From: Variovorax paradoxus | GTDB taxonomy: Bacteria > Pseudomonadota > Gammaproteobacteria > Burkholderiales > Burkholderiaceae_C | Direction of reading: 5' to 3' | DNA: 64,000 nt | NCBI RefSeq assembly: GCF_022009635.1 | Contig: NZ_CP091716.1 | Coordinates: 6,628,501-6,692,500, forward strand | In this document: in pieces, positions 24,806 through 34,714 of the stretch | Numbering within the stretch: position 1 is the stretch's first letter | Layout: each line of letters begins with the position of its first letter | The notes under the pieces: model-generated | What the model saw: only the letters and a program-made list of their open reading frames with translations | Database searches by the model: none | Told to the model about the DNA's origin: nothing | Position numbers and translations under genes: made by a program

Positions 24806-26839
24806 CTAGCGCCGCCGCTCCACATACGGCCGCGCCTGCAGCAACACGATCTTGTCCCCCACCGTGGCCCATTCGATGTCCTGATCGACCGCGTTGAAGG
24901 TGCGCTTCACCGCCGCGCCCACGTTGGCCAGGCGCACCACCAGTTCGTCGGTCAGCACGTTGCGCCCGGCCTCCACCGGCACTTCCTTCACGCCGCCGTC
25001 CTTGTCGAGCTGCAGCGCCGTGTCTTCGGCCGAGCGGCTCAGCACCTGGATGGCCTTGGACCAGCTCGAATACATCACCTGCTCGGCCACGCGCCGGCCT
25101 TCGACCACGCGGATGCCGATGCCGCGCTTGGCCGAGATGTAGGTGACGTGCGCATGCCCCGCGTCGAAGGGGTCGCGGGTGATCATGACGCCGGCGTTGG
25201 TCGAGTCGATGGCGGTCTGCACGAACACGCCCATCAGCACCGACTCGGCGCCGAAGCCCGCGGCGCCGCGGGCCTCCCAGGCCTCGGGGTTGAAGACCGA
25301 GGCCCAGACCTTCTTCACCGCGGTCTCGAGCGCGTCGCCGGTCTTGACGTTGGGCACGGTGGTGTAGAGGCCCGCGCCGCTGAAGCCGGGCAGGTCTTCG
25401 GAGTTGGACGAACTGCGCACGAACACGCCGCCGCCGCCCAGTTGCGACTGCCACGCGGCGCGCCATGAGGCCGCGGTGGCGGCATCGACCGGCCACTGCA
25501 CGATCTCGTCGCGCAACTGCGCCAGCGCCTTCTGGCGGATCGTGGGATCGCTCGCGAAGCCGGGCTGCTGCTGCATGCGCGCGATGCGCTCGCCCAGGCC
25601 GTTGGCACGCATGAAGCGGTCGTAGTGCGCGAAGGGCACGCAGAAGCCGTCGGGCACCGACGTGCCCGGAATGCGCGCGGCCTGCATCGCGCCGAGGTTC
25701 GCGGCCTTGACGCCGCACTGCGCGCTGTTGCGCGCGCGCAGCGAGGCCAGCGGCAGCAGGCGGGTCTCGCGCAGGTCGGGCCTGATGGCTTTCGCGCCGC
25801 CGGGGGTGGCGCCGGTGGAGGCGGTGCGCACGGCGCGCGGCGGCAGCGCCGCGATTTCGTCGGGCGTGAGGCGGCGCACCTGATAGCCCGAGGCCGCGAC
25901 CTTCAGCGCCACCCACTGGCCCGCGTGTTCCTTCAGCACCGTCGCGGCGTCGCGCACATAGGCGTTCGGAATGCCCCAGCCCTTGGCCAGCAGGTTGACG
26001 TGCGACAGCGCCGTGGACGGCCGCTCGGTCAGCACGCCCGCCACCGGCGGCAGGCTCAAAGGCACCTGCCGCAGCACGGCGATGTCGTCGGGCAGCAGTG
26101 CGTTGATGCCCGATTCGTCCTCCACCACGCGCACGCGGCCTGTCGCGGTGCCGAAGTTCATCGGCATATAGGGCTGCTCGCGGATCAGCGCTTCCTGGCT
26201 TACGTAGTCGACGCCGGTTTCCTGGGCAACGCGTTCGTGCAGCGTGGAATTGGTCTTGAACTTCACCGGCGCGAAGAAGCTGGCCTTTACCTGAGCATCG
26301 GCCTGGCGCAGCAGCGGCGCGGTGAACTTGTCGCCTTCCCAGAATTCGTAGGTGAAGGCGCCGATGTTCTGCTGCCAGCTCAACGTGCCGAACAGGAAGC
26401 GGCGGTCGGGCGCGAGGTAGTTGCGGTCGATCTCGCGCTTGGCGGTGTTGGGCGCCAGCCGCGTGTCGCGCAGGAACCGCACATGCAGCTGGTAGCGCGG
26501 CGTGTCGATGTAATACATGCGCGGCGCCGGTCTGGCCTTCAGGTCGATGACGAACAGCAGATGCGCCAGCTGCATCGGCGTGCCCGCGTCATAGACGCGC
26601 GCGAGCCGGTCGAAATCGGCCTGGCCGCGCAGCGCCGGCAGCGACGACGGCACCGCCGGCCGCTGCGCAGGCGGCTGGGACTGCGGCTGGTTCTGTTGCT
26701 GATAGTAAGAGGGCTTGCGCGCAAGCTGGGCGGCAGCCGGCACTGCCGCGACGGCGGCGATGCACAGCGCCAGCAGTGCCGGCCCACTCTTTTGGAAGCA
26801 CACTTGACCCACCGGGCGTGCGTTGTTTTCGTTCTTCAC
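24806..26839 (-). CDS. Exported PEP/pyruvate-binding (PPDK N-domain, ATP-grasp) protein
   Basis: This 677-residue protein starts at GTG 26839, fixed by GGAGG 8 nt upstream. A signal peptide (LLALCIAAVAAVPAAAQ) is followed by a Q/P-rich spacer, a domain of unknown role (about residues 65-400), and a C-terminal ATP-grasp domain of the pyruvate phosphate dikinase N-terminal family. Visible motifs are FVRSSSNSEDLPGFSGAGLY, NAGVMITRDPFDAG and the closing IVLLQARPYVE. The phospho-histidine and PEP-binding barrel domains of true PEP synthase are absent, so it is not a normal PEP synthase. A periplasmic ATP-grasp enzyme is odd because ATP is scarce there. Its substrate is unknown. Confidence 0.82.
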   Translation of the reverse strand: MKNENNARPVGQVCFQKSGPALLALCIAAVAAVPAAAQLARKPSYYQQQNQPQSQPPAQRPAVPSSLPALRGQADFDRLARVYDAGTPMQLAHLLFVIDLKARPAPRMYYIDTPRYQLHVRFLRDTRLAPNTAKREIDRNYLAPDRRFLFGTLSWQQNIGAFTYEFWEGDKFTAPLLRQADAQVKASFFAPVKFKTNSTLHERVAQETGVDYVSQEALIREQPYMPMNFGTATGRVRVVEDESGINALLPDDIAVLRQVPLSLPPVAGVLTERPSTALSHVNLLAKGWGIPNAYVRDAATVLKEHAGQWVALKVAASGYQVRRLTPDEIAALPPRAVRTASTGATPGGAKAIRPDLRETRLLPLASLRARNSAQCGVKAANLGAMQAARIPGTSVPDGFCVPFAHYDRFMRANGLGERIARMQQQPGFASDPTIRQKALAQLRDEIVQWPVDAATAASWRAAWQSQLGGGGVFVRSSSNSEDLPGFSGAGLYTTVPNVKTGDALETAVKKVWASVFNPEAWEARGAAGFGAESVLMGVFVQTAIDSTNAGVMITRDPFDAGHAHVTYISAKRGIGIRVVEGRRVAEQVMYSSWSKAIQVLSRSAEDTALQLDKDGGVKEVPVEAGRNVLTDELVVRLANVGAAVKRTFNAVDQDIEWATVGDKIVLLQARPYVERRR
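24808..24836. repeat. 29-bp direct repeat, copy 2 (native gene 3' end)
   Basis: This copy is the authentic 3' end of the PEP-synthase-like gene, just before and including part of its stop codon region. It pairs with 24220-24248 and bounds the 559-bp segment that carries the four-cysteine protein gene. Confidence 0.8.
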
Positions 26840-26991
26840 CTCTGTTTCCTCCTTACAGCTGGTTGCCGAATGCACCTGCGCTTCACCAAGCAAAGGGACA
26901 GCGCTGACAGCGGCAGCGGATTCTCGCGCGTTACAAACAGGCAAACCGGGCGACCGGACCGCTTCATACATCCGGGGATCAGAGGAATCAC
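26840..26991. promoter_or_regulatory. Divergent promoter region between the PPDK-like and FecR genes
   Basis: This 152-bp gap supplies both Shine-Dalgarno sites: GGAGG on the minus strand for the GTG start at 26839, and AGAGGAATCAC on the plus strand for the ATG at 26992. No operator-like palindrome was evident. The two exported proteins may be co-regulated from here. Confidence 0.45.
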
Positions 26992-28299
26992 ATGAACCGC
27001 ACGACACCTGGGCGCATCCGACGCCCGTTGCAACATTGGCTGCTCGGCATGGCGCTCCTGTGCGCCGGCATCGCGGCCGGCGCGCAGCCCGGCCCACAGG
27101 GCCAGATCGCACGACTGAACCAGCAGCAGGGCACCGTGAGTGTCGTGCCCGCCGGCCAGGACCGCTGGCAGGCGGCCCGGCAAGGCAGCGCGCTGTCGGT
27201 CGGCGACCGCGTCTGGACCGACCGCAACGCGCGCGCCGAGCTCTATATCGGCCCCGTCGCGCTGCGGCTGGCCGGGCAGACGCAAGTGGAATTCTCGGGA
27301 CTCGACGCCAACTTCGTGGACATCACCGCCAGCCAGGGCGAACTGCAGCTGCGTGTGCGCGACAGGCTCGCCGGCCAGAGCCTGAAGATCCACACCGGCA
27401 ACCTGCACGCCGTGATCGACGCGCCGGGCGAATACCGCATCGCCGCCGACACGGCCACTTCCACCACCTGGGTGGCGGTGGCGTCGGGCCAGCTCACGCT
27501 GTACAGCAAGAACGGCGCCTCGCAGTTGCTGACCGCCCGCCAGCAGACGACCGTGTCCGGCCGCGACCTGACGGCCGTGCAGACCCAGCGGGTGCCGAAC
27601 GCCGGGTTCGACGCCTGGGTGGCCGAGCGCGACCGCATCGAAGACCGCTCCGGCACCGCCCGCTACAGCCCGCCCGGCCTGCTGGTGCAGCCCGCGGTGG
27701 TGGCCGTGCCGCAGCCGCAGGTGCGCTACGAGTCCGACTACCGGGCGCAGCAGGAACAACAGCTGGCCTGGCAGCGCGAACAGGACTGGCGCCAGCAGCA
27801 GGACGAATTCCGGCGGCAGGAAGATTGGCGCCGCGAACAGGAATGGCGCCAGCAGGAAGACTGGCGCCAGCAGCGCGAATGGCAGCAGCGCCGCGAATGG
27901 CGCGACCGCGCCGAGCAGGACCGCTGGCAGCAACAGCAGCAACAACAGCAGGTCTTGCGCCAGCAACAGGAAATGCAGCTGCGCGCCGCGCAGGCGCAGG
28001 CCCAGCAGCAACAGCAACTGCTTCAACAGCAGCAGCGCGCGGCGCAACAGGCGGCGCAAGCGCAGCAGCAGCAACTGCAGCTTCGCCAACAGCAGGAGAT
28101 GCAGTTGCGCGCCATGCAGATGCAGCAGCAGGTGCAGGCCCAGCAGGCCGCGCAGCAGAATGCGTTGCGCCAGGCCCAGGAAGCGCAGTTGCGCGCGATG
28201 CAGCAGCAGCAACGCGGACTTGCCGCAACGCAGCAGCAACAGCAGCAAGGCCAGAGCGAAGACCTGAAGCGGCTCTGGACCTCGCCGGACTCGCGCTGA
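26992..28299 (+). CDS. FecR domain protein with glutamine-rich coiled tail
   Basis: This 435-residue exported protein has a signal peptide (hydrophobic run [16 protein letters not shown]) and then a FecR-type beta-rich domain (about residues 35-195) with [24 protein letters not shown] and a later [13 protein letters not shown]. From about residue 245 the rest is highly repetitive. First comes a stretch rich in W-R-Q-Q/E motifs ([18 protein letters not shown]), then a long Gln/Ala/Met/Leu region that is almost certainly coiled coil. FecR domains usually sense or scaffold in the periplasm; here no sigma factor or TonB receptor is adjacent, so the role is open. Confidence 0.85.
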   Translation: MNRTTPGRIRRPLQHWLLGMALLCAGIAAGAQPGPQGQIARLNQQQGTVSVVPAGQDRWQAARQGSALSVGDRVWTDRNARAELYIGPVALRLAGQTQVEFSGLDANFVDITASQGELQLRVRDRLAGQSLKIHTGNLHAVIDAPGEYRIAADTATSTTWVAVASGQLTLYSKNGASQLLTARQQTTVSGRDLTAVQTQRVPNAGFDAWVAERDRIEDRSGTARYSPPGLLVQPAVVAVPQPQVRYESDYRAQQEQQLAWQREQDWRQQQDEFRRQEDWRREQEWRQQEDWRQQREWQQRREWRDRAEQDRWQQQQQQQQVLRQQQEMQLRAAQAQAQQQQQLLQQQQRAAQQAAQAQQQQLQLRQQQEMQLRAMQMQQQVQAQQAAQQNALRQAQEAQLRAMQQQQRGLAATQQQQQQGQSEDLKRLWTSPDSR

Positions 28300-28310
28300 C
28301 CCGAAGGGCA

Positions 28311-28327
28311 CGGGGCTGCGAAGCCCC
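28311..28327. terminator. Hairpin after the FecR gene
   Basis: A perfect 7-bp stem CGGGGCT / AGCCCCG closes a GCGA loop, a GNRA-type tetraloop. It has no T tract, so it may be a weak or Rho-assisted terminator or a 3' end stabiliser. Confidence 0.4.
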
Positions 28328-28381
28328 GCCCGGAGCGCCGCCATCGCTCCACCGCTAAAGTCGGCGGCCAAGGAGCCTTTC

Positions 28382-29740
28382 ATGTCCACATTCGACTTCG
28401 ATCTCTTTGTCATCGGCGGCGGCAGCGGCGGCGTACGCGCCGCGCGCATGGCAGCGCAAACCGGGGCCCGCGTCGGGCTGGCCGAGGCCGCCGAACTCGG
28501 CGGCACCTGCGTCAACGTGGGCTGCATACCCAAGAAGCTCTACAGCTACGCGGCTGGTTATGCCGAATCCTTCGAGGAAGCCGCGGGCTACGGCTGGAAG
28601 CTGCCGCAGGCTCCGCAGTTCGACTGGGCGCATCTCAAGTCGCAGCGCGCCAAGGAGATCAGCCGGCTCAACGGCATCTACGGTTCGCTGCTGAAGAACT
28701 CGGGCGTGACGCTCGTCACCGGCTGGGCCCAGCTGGCCGATGCCCACACGGTCGAAATCGACGGCAAGCGCCACACGGCGCGCCACCTGCTGGTGGCCAC
28801 CGGCGGCACGCCCTTCGTGCCCGACATTCCGGGCCGCGAGCACATCGTGACCTCCGACGCGATGTTCGACCTCGACCCTTTCCCCAAGCGCCTGCTGGTG
28901 GTGGGCGGCGGCTACATCGCCTGCGAGTTCGCATCCATCTTCAACGGCCTGGGCGCCAAGGTGACCCAGCTGCATCGCCGCGCGCACCTGCTCACCGGCT
29001 TCGACGACGACGTGCGGCAGTTCCTGGCCAACGAGATGGGCAAGGCCGGCATCGACCTGCGGCTCAACTGCGAGGCTGCATCGGTAGCGCGCAATGCAGA
29101 CGGCCTCACCGTCACGCTGGCGCGCGGCCAGCAGATCGAGGCCGACACGGTTCTCTTCGCCACCGGGCGCGTGCCCAACACGCAGGGCCTGGGCCTCGAG
29201 GCCGCGGGCGTGAAGCTCGACGAAAACGGCGCCATCGCGGTCGACGCGCACTACCGCAGCTCGGTGCCGTCGATCTACGCCGTGGGCGACGTTTCCACGC
29301 GCGTGCAGCTCACGCCGGTGGCACTGGCAGAGGCGATGGTGGTGGTCGACGAACTCTTCGGCAAGGCCAAGCGCCGGCTCGACTACGAGTTCATTCCCAC
29401 CGCCGTGTTCACGCACCCGAACATCGGCACCTGCGGCTACAGCGAGATCGATGCGCGCGCGAAGTTCGGCGATGTCACCGTGTTCTCGAGCGAGTTCAAG
29501 TCGCTGCGCCACACGCTCTCGGGCCGCAGCGAACGCACCTTCATGAAGCTGGTGGTCGACAAGGCCACCGACCGCGTCGTGGGCCTGCACATGGTGGGCG
29601 CGGATGCCGGCGAAGTGGTGCAGGGCTTTGCCGTGGCGATGCGCGCTGGCGCGACGAAGGCGCTGTTCGACAGCACGATCGGCATCCACCCCACGGCGGC
29701 CGAAGAGTTCGTGACGATGCGCGAACCCATGCCGGGCTGA
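28382..29740 (+). CDS. gor: Glutathione-disulfide reductase
   Basis: This 452-residue FAD flavoprotein reduces oxidised glutathione with NADPH in the cytoplasm. It has the FAD-binding [11 protein letters not shown], the redox-active disulfide [13 protein letters not shown] (Cys43, Cys48), the NADPH-binding [12 protein letters not shown] and the C-terminal HPTAAEE histidine-glutamate pair. Length is standard. AAGGAG lies a few bases before the ATG. Its stop abuts that of the convergent panE gene with no spacing: the palindrome TGATCA provides both stop codons. Confidence 0.95.
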   Translation: MSTFDFDLFVIGGGSGGVRAARMAAQTGARVGLAEAAELGGTCVNVGCIPKKLYSYAAGYAESFEEAAGYGWKLPQAPQFDWAHLKSQRAKEISRLNGIYGSLLKNSGVTLVTGWAQLADAHTVEIDGKRHTARHLLVATGGTPFVPDIPGREHIVTSDAMFDLDPFPKRLLVVGGGYIACEFASIFNGLGAKVTQLHRRAHLLTGFDDDVRQFLANEMGKAGIDLRLNCEAASVARNADGLTVTLARGQQIEADTVLFATGRVPNTQGLGLEAAGVKLDENGAIAVDAHYRSSVPSIYAVGDVSTRVQLTPVALAEAMVVVDELFGKAKRRLDYEFIPTAVFTHPNIGTCGYSEIDARAKFGDVTVFSSEFKSLRHTLSGRSERTFMKLVVDKATDRVVGLHMVGADAGEVVQGFAVAMRAGATKALFDSTIGIHPTAAEEFVTMREPMPG

Positions 29741-30655
29741 TCAGGCCTGCGCCGCCTGCCGCAGCTTGCCCTCCAGCAGCTTCACCAGCACGAACAGCAC
29801 CCGGTTGGCCGGTGTCGGCACGCCCAGCGCCTCGCCGCGCCGCACCACCAGGCCGTTGAGGTGGTCGATCTCGCTGAGCTTGCCGCGCGCCAGGTCTTGC
29901 GCGGTCGACGAGTACTGCGCGGGCATGCTCTGCGCGATGCCCCGCAGGGCTGCGTCGGTGTCGCCCGGCACCTCGACGCCTTCGGCCTGCGCCACCGCGA
30001 GGCATTCGGCCACCACGTCGCGGATCACGTCGCCCACGCCCGTGCCGTGCACGAGCACGCCGTAGGGCAGCTGCGTGATGGCCGACAGCGCGTTATAGGC
30101 GCAGTTGAGGATCAGCTTGGCCCAGAGCGAGCCGCGCACGTTGTCCGAGATCTGCGTGGGCACGCCGGCCGCCGCCAGATGCCGCGCGACCTCTTCGCTG
30201 CGCCGCGACGGCGCGATCACCAGCTCGCCGCGGCCGTTGTGCTTCACGTGGCCGGGGCCGGACATGCCGGTCGCCACGTAGACGACGGCGGCGGCCACTT
30301 CGTTCGACGCAGGCAGCACCGCGCGCACGCGCTCGTCGTTGTCCACGCCGTTCTGCAGCGTGAGCACCAGCGCGCCTGGCGCCAGATGCGGCCCGATTAG
30401 CGCGGCGGCCGATTCGCTGTCGGTCGACTTCACGCAGAACAGCACGAGGTCGGCGCCCCGCACCGCGCCGGGCTCGGTGCTCGCGGCCATCGGCACCTGC
30501 CCGTCGAAGTCCCGGGTTTCCAGCCGCAGCCCGTTGGCGTTGACGGCCTCCACGTGCGTCGGCCGGCCGATCAGCACCACCTCGTGTCCAGCGCGCGCCA
30601 GCATGGCGCCGTAATAACAGCCGACCGCGCCGGCACCCATGACTGCGACTTTCAT
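29741..30655 (-). CDS. 2-dehydropantoate 2-reductase (ketopantoate reductase family)
   Basis: This 304-residue NADPH-dependent reductase of the PanE/ApbA family has GAGAVGCYYGAML at the N-terminus and the catalytic-lysine segment SLWAKLILNCAYNAL with the asparagine nearby. It would make pantoate for vitamin B5/CoA synthesis, though many paralogues reduce other 2-oxo acids. It lies 28 bp downstream of a LysR regulator on the same strand, with AAGGAG before the ATG. A linked LysR gene suggests a catabolic paralogue rather than the housekeeping enzyme; this is inference. Confidence 0.88.
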   Translation of the reverse strand: MKVAVMGAGAVGCYYGAMLARAGHEVVLIGRPTHVEAVNANGLRLETRDFDGQVPMAASTEPGAVRGADLVLFCVKSTDSESAAALIGPHLAPGALVLTLQNGVDNDERVRAVLPASNEVAAAVVYVATGMSGPGHVKHNGRGELVIAPSRRSEEVARHLAAAGVPTQISDNVRGSLWAKLILNCAYNALSAITQLPYGVLVHGTGVGDVIRDVVAECLAVAQAEGVEVPGDTDAALRGIAQSMPAQYSSTAQDLARGKLSEIDHLNGLVVRRGEALGVPTPANRVLFVLVKLLEGKLRQAAQA

Positions 30656-30683
30656 CGATTCGACTCCTTGAATGTTGCGGGGA

Positions 30684-31598
30684 TCATGCCTCGGTCTCGG
30701 CGCCGCGCGAGGCCACGCCCTCCTCCAGCAGCCATTCGCGGAACGCCACGAAGGCCGGCAGGTCGAGCCGGTCGGGCCGGTAGCACAGGTAGTGGCCCTG
30801 GTTCACGCTCACCGGCGTACCGCAGGGGCTCAGCAGTGCGCCTTCGGCCAGTTCTTCCTGCACCAGCAGCCTGGGCACGAGGCCGATGCCCAGGCCGTTG
30901 AGCGCCGCCTGGATCAGCGCCGAATACTGCGCAAAGCGCGGCCCGGCCACCGTCTGCACTTCCGGCACGCCGTGCTGCGCGGCCCATTGCCGCCAGGCTC
31001 CGGACGCGCCTTCATGGTGCAGCAGCGTGTGGCCGGTGATGTCGGCCGGTTGCGCGATGCGATGCCGCCCCTCGACCAGCGAGCGCGCCACGATCAGCAC
31101 GAACTCGCGCCCCGCGATGTATTCGGACACCACGCCGGGCCAGCCGTCGGGGCCGTAGCGGATGGCGGCGTCCACGCCCGCCGGAATGCCGTCGCTGGGC
31201 TCCAGGTGGCGGCTGAAGCTCAGCATCACATGGCGGCTCTTCTGGCTGAAGGCCGGCAAGCGCGGAATGAGCCATTTGGTGAGGAAGGTGGGCACGCTCG
31301 CGAGCGTGAGCAACCCCGCGCCGGCGTCGCCCGAACGCGCCTCGAAGGTCGCGGTCTCGATGGCGCGCAGGCCACCCGAGATCTTCTGCCAGTACACACG
31401 GCCCTGCGGCGTGAGTTGCACGCCGCGGCCGTTCTTCTGCAGCAGCTCGCGGCCCAGGAAGGCCTCGAGCCCGGCGATCTGCTTGCTGACCGCGCTCACG
31501 GTGATGCACAGGGCACCCGCCGCGAGCGTGATGCTCTGGTGGCGCGCCACCGCATCGAAGGCCAGCAGCTCCTGGATGGTGGGGCAGTCACGCTTCAC
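30684..31598 (-). CDS. LysR family regulator, GcvA-like
   Basis: This 304-residue regulator has an N-terminal HTH (SITLAAGALCITVSAVSKQIAGLE) and an effector domain of the GcvA/AmpR-like subgroup (FLTKWLIPRLPAFSQKSRHV, AAIRYGPDGWPGV). It is divergent from a four-gene ABC importer and upstream of the ketopantoate-reductase gene, so it could control either. The short gap to panE (28 bp) suggests co-transcription. Confidence 0.9.
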   Translation of the reverse strand: MKRDCPTIQELLAFDAVARHQSITLAAGALCITVSAVSKQIAGLEAFLGRELLQKNGRGVQLTPQGRVYWQKISGGLRAIETATFEARSGDAGAGLLTLASVPTFLTKWLIPRLPAFSQKSRHVMLSFSRHLEPSDGIPAGVDAAIRYGPDGWPGVVSEYIAGREFVLIVARSLVEGRHRIAQPADITGHTLLHHEGASGAWRQWAAQHGVPEVQTVAGPRFAQYSALIQAALNGLGIGLVPRLLVQEELAEGALLSPCGTPVSVNQGHYLCYRPDRLDLPAFVAFREWLLEEGVASRGAETEA

Positions 31599-31782
31599 GC
31601 ATGACTCCGCTTTGTGAAAGCCGCATGAAAAACTCTTTCCAATTGCTCAATTGTCGTCATCCAACTTTCACCCATAAGTTCGCATGCGCTCCCTAGAATT
31701 CGGCAACCGCCGCGGCATGCCCGGCACAGACAGTAGCGCATCCGGAAAGTATGCCGGGTGTTTACCGACATTGGAGCCCACC
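31599..31782. promoter_or_regulatory. Divergent control region, LysR versus ABC importer
   Basis: Symmetric elements are visible: CAATTG-CT-CAATTG at 31640-31653, and an inverted pair GTGAAAG (31614-31620) with CTTTCAC (31665-31671) around it. These are good candidates for LysR contact sites. An ATG at 31684 opens an in-frame extension of the permease but has no Shine-Dalgarno. Confidence 0.4.
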
Positions 31783-32550
31783 TTGGTCCGCGGCATCTCC
31801 CTCATCTACGGCCTGTACCTGCTGCTGCCCATCGTGCTGCTGATGATCGGCAGCGTGGGCGGCAACTGGACCAACACGCTGCTGCCCACGGGCATCACCG
31901 GCCAGTGGTATGTCGACCTCTGGCTCGACACCTCGTTCCGCAAGGCCTTCGTGAGCAGCCTCGTGGTCGCCATGTCGGCCTGCGCCATCAACACCGTGCT
32001 GGCCCTGCCGCTGGCCTATGCGCTGTACCACGGCGCGCGGCGCGGCGGCAGCCTGGCGGCGCGCATCGTGAGCGCCACGCCGGTGGCGGTGCCGGCCATC
32101 ACGCTGGCCTTCGGCTACATGATCGTGTTCAACACCGACCTGGCGCCCTGGCTGGGCTCGATGCCGCTGCTGATCGCGGCGCACGCGATCCTCACGCTGC
32201 CCTACCTCACCAACACGCTGCTGGCCGACCTGCGCCACCTCGACCTCGGCCGGCTCGAGCAGGCGGCCGCCACGCTGGGCGCCTCGGGCTGGCAGCAGTT
32301 CACCGGCATCGTGCTGCCGAGCCTGCGGCAGAGCCTGATCAGCGGGCTGGTGATGGTCGCGGCCATCTCGGTGGGCGAGTTCGGCGTGTCGAACCTGCTC
32401 ACGAGCTTCCAGAACCGCACCTACCCGGTGGTGCTGCTGCAGGCCTTCTACGGCGCAACAGGCTTCGCCTGCGCGGCCACGGTGATCCTTCTCGTGCTGG
32501 CGAGCGCGTCGGCGCTTCTTTCCTCTTCCCTCGTGAAGCAACGCGCTTGA
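31783..32550 (+). CDS. ABC transporter permease (spermidine/iron/phosphonate-type family)
   Basis: This permease has about six membrane segments and the inner-membrane coupling loop EQAAATLGASGWQQFTGIVLP typical of the CysTW/PotBC-like family. The start is uncertain: TTG at 31783 has GGAG six bases upstream and gives 255 residues that begin at the first membrane helix, while ATG at 31684 would add 33 residues without a ribosome site. It is the first gene of an importer, followed by an ATPase, a binding protein and a second permease. Confidence 0.82.
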   Translation: MVRGISLIYGLYLLLPIVLLMIGSVGGNWTNTLLPTGITGQWYVDLWLDTSFRKAFVSSLVVAMSACAINTVLALPLAYALYHGARRGGSLAARIVSATPVAVPAITLAFGYMIVFNTDLAPWLGSMPLLIAAHAILTLPYLTNTLLADLRHLDLGRLEQAAATLGASGWQQFTGIVLPSLRQSLISGLVMVAAISVGEFGVSNLLTSFQNRTYPVVLLQAFYGATGFACAATVILLVLASASALLSSSLVKQRA

Positions 32551-32560
32551 CCGATACGCC

Positions 32561-33589
<1,029 letters not shown>

Positions 33590-33611
33590 ACCCATCCCTC
33601 AAGGAGCCACC

Positions 33612-34691
33612 ATGCAACGCAGACATCTGATCCAAGCCGCCGGCGCACTGCCGCTGGCCACCCTCGCGGCGCGCACCGCCTTCGCCTTCGACGGCCCCGA
33701 GCTCTATGCGGGCGAGAAGGCGCTGTACGCCGAGGCGCAGAAGGAAGGCCTGTGCGTCTCCTTCGACACCGGCCCCGAATGGGCCAACTGGAAGTCGCTG
33801 TTCCGCGACTTCAAGAAGCGCTACCCCGAGATCGAGCTGACCTACAACGACATCGGCTCCGCCGCCACCGTGGTCGCCCTCGAGAAGACCAAGCGCCGCC
33901 CGCAGGCCGACACCGCCTACTACTTCGCCGCCTCGGCCGTCGATGCCGCCAAGAAGGACGTGGTCGCGCCCTTCAAGCCGGTCAACTTCGACAAGCTGCC
34001 GGCCGTGTTCCGCGAGGCCGAGGGCCGCTGGTTCACCATCCACACGCTGAACATCGCCTTCCTGGTCAACAAGAAGCTGGTGAAGAACGTGCCCACCGGC
34101 TGGGCCGACCTGCTCAAGCCCGAGTTCAAGAACACGGTGGTCTACCTCGACCCGCGCTCCACCGGCATCGGCCAGGTGCTGACCTTCGCCGCGGCCTATG
34201 CCAACGGCGGCAGCGTCGACAACGTGCAACCCGGCATCGACTACCTGGGCAAGCTTCATTCGGCCGGCAACGTGCTGCGCGTGGAGGGCACCACGCCCTA
34301 CGCCAAGTTCCTCAAGGGCGAGATCCCGGTGTGGATCAGCTACGAGAACGACGGCCTGAAGGCCAAGCACGTGGACGGCATGGGCGACGCGATGGAAGTC
34401 GTCATTCCCAAGGAAGCCAGCGTGGCCGCGCCCTACGCCATCAGCCTCGTGAAGAACGGACCCAACCCGAACGCCGGCAAGCTGTGGCTCAACTTCATCA
34501 TGAGCGAGGCCGGCCAGTCGCTGTTCGCGCAGGGCTTCGTGCGGCCCGCCGTGCCGGGCACGCAGCTGAGCGCCGACGTGGCCGCCAAGATGCCGCCCGC
34601 GCCGCAGATCAAGCCGCTCGACGTGGTGAAGGCTTCCGAGCGCAAGGCCGAGATCGACAAGCTCTGGGCGCAAGTCGCCCTGGGCAAGTAA
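33612..34691 (+). CDS. ABC transporter substrate-binding protein (family 1 solute-binding)
   Basis: This 359-residue periplasmic binding protein has an N-terminal leader (HLIQAAGALPLATLAARTAFA) and the two-lobed fold of the iron/polyamine/phosphonate group. It shows VSFDTGPEWANWKSLFRDFKK, the hinge segment SYENDGLKAKHVDG and the common tail KLWLNFIMSEAGQSLFAQGF. It has no obvious pair of tyrosines of Fe3+ binders. AAGGAG precedes the ATG. The position between the ATPase and the second permease is unusual. Confidence 0.9.
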   Translation: MQRRHLIQAAGALPLATLAARTAFAFDGPELYAGEKALYAEAQKEGLCVSFDTGPEWANWKSLFRDFKKRYPEIELTYNDIGSAATVVALEKTKRRPQADTAYYFAASAVDAAKKDVVAPFKPVNFDKLPAVFREAEGRWFTIHTLNIAFLVNKKLVKNVPTGWADLLKPEFKNTVVYLDPRSTGIGQVLTFAAAYANGGSVDNVQPGIDYLGKLHSAGNVLRVEGTTPYAKFLKGEIPVWISYENDGLKAKHVDGMGDAMEVVIPKEASVAAPYAISLVKNGPNPNAGKLWLNFIMSEAGQSLFAQGFVRPAVPGTQLSADVAAKMPPAPQIKPLDVVKASERKAEIDKLWAQVALGK

Positions 34692-34714
34692 GCAAGAAGG
34701 CCCGAAGGAACGTG

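Noticed and set aside
24806..26839. Calling this gene ppsA
   Set aside because: It has a signal peptide and lacks the central and C-terminal domains of PEP synthase.
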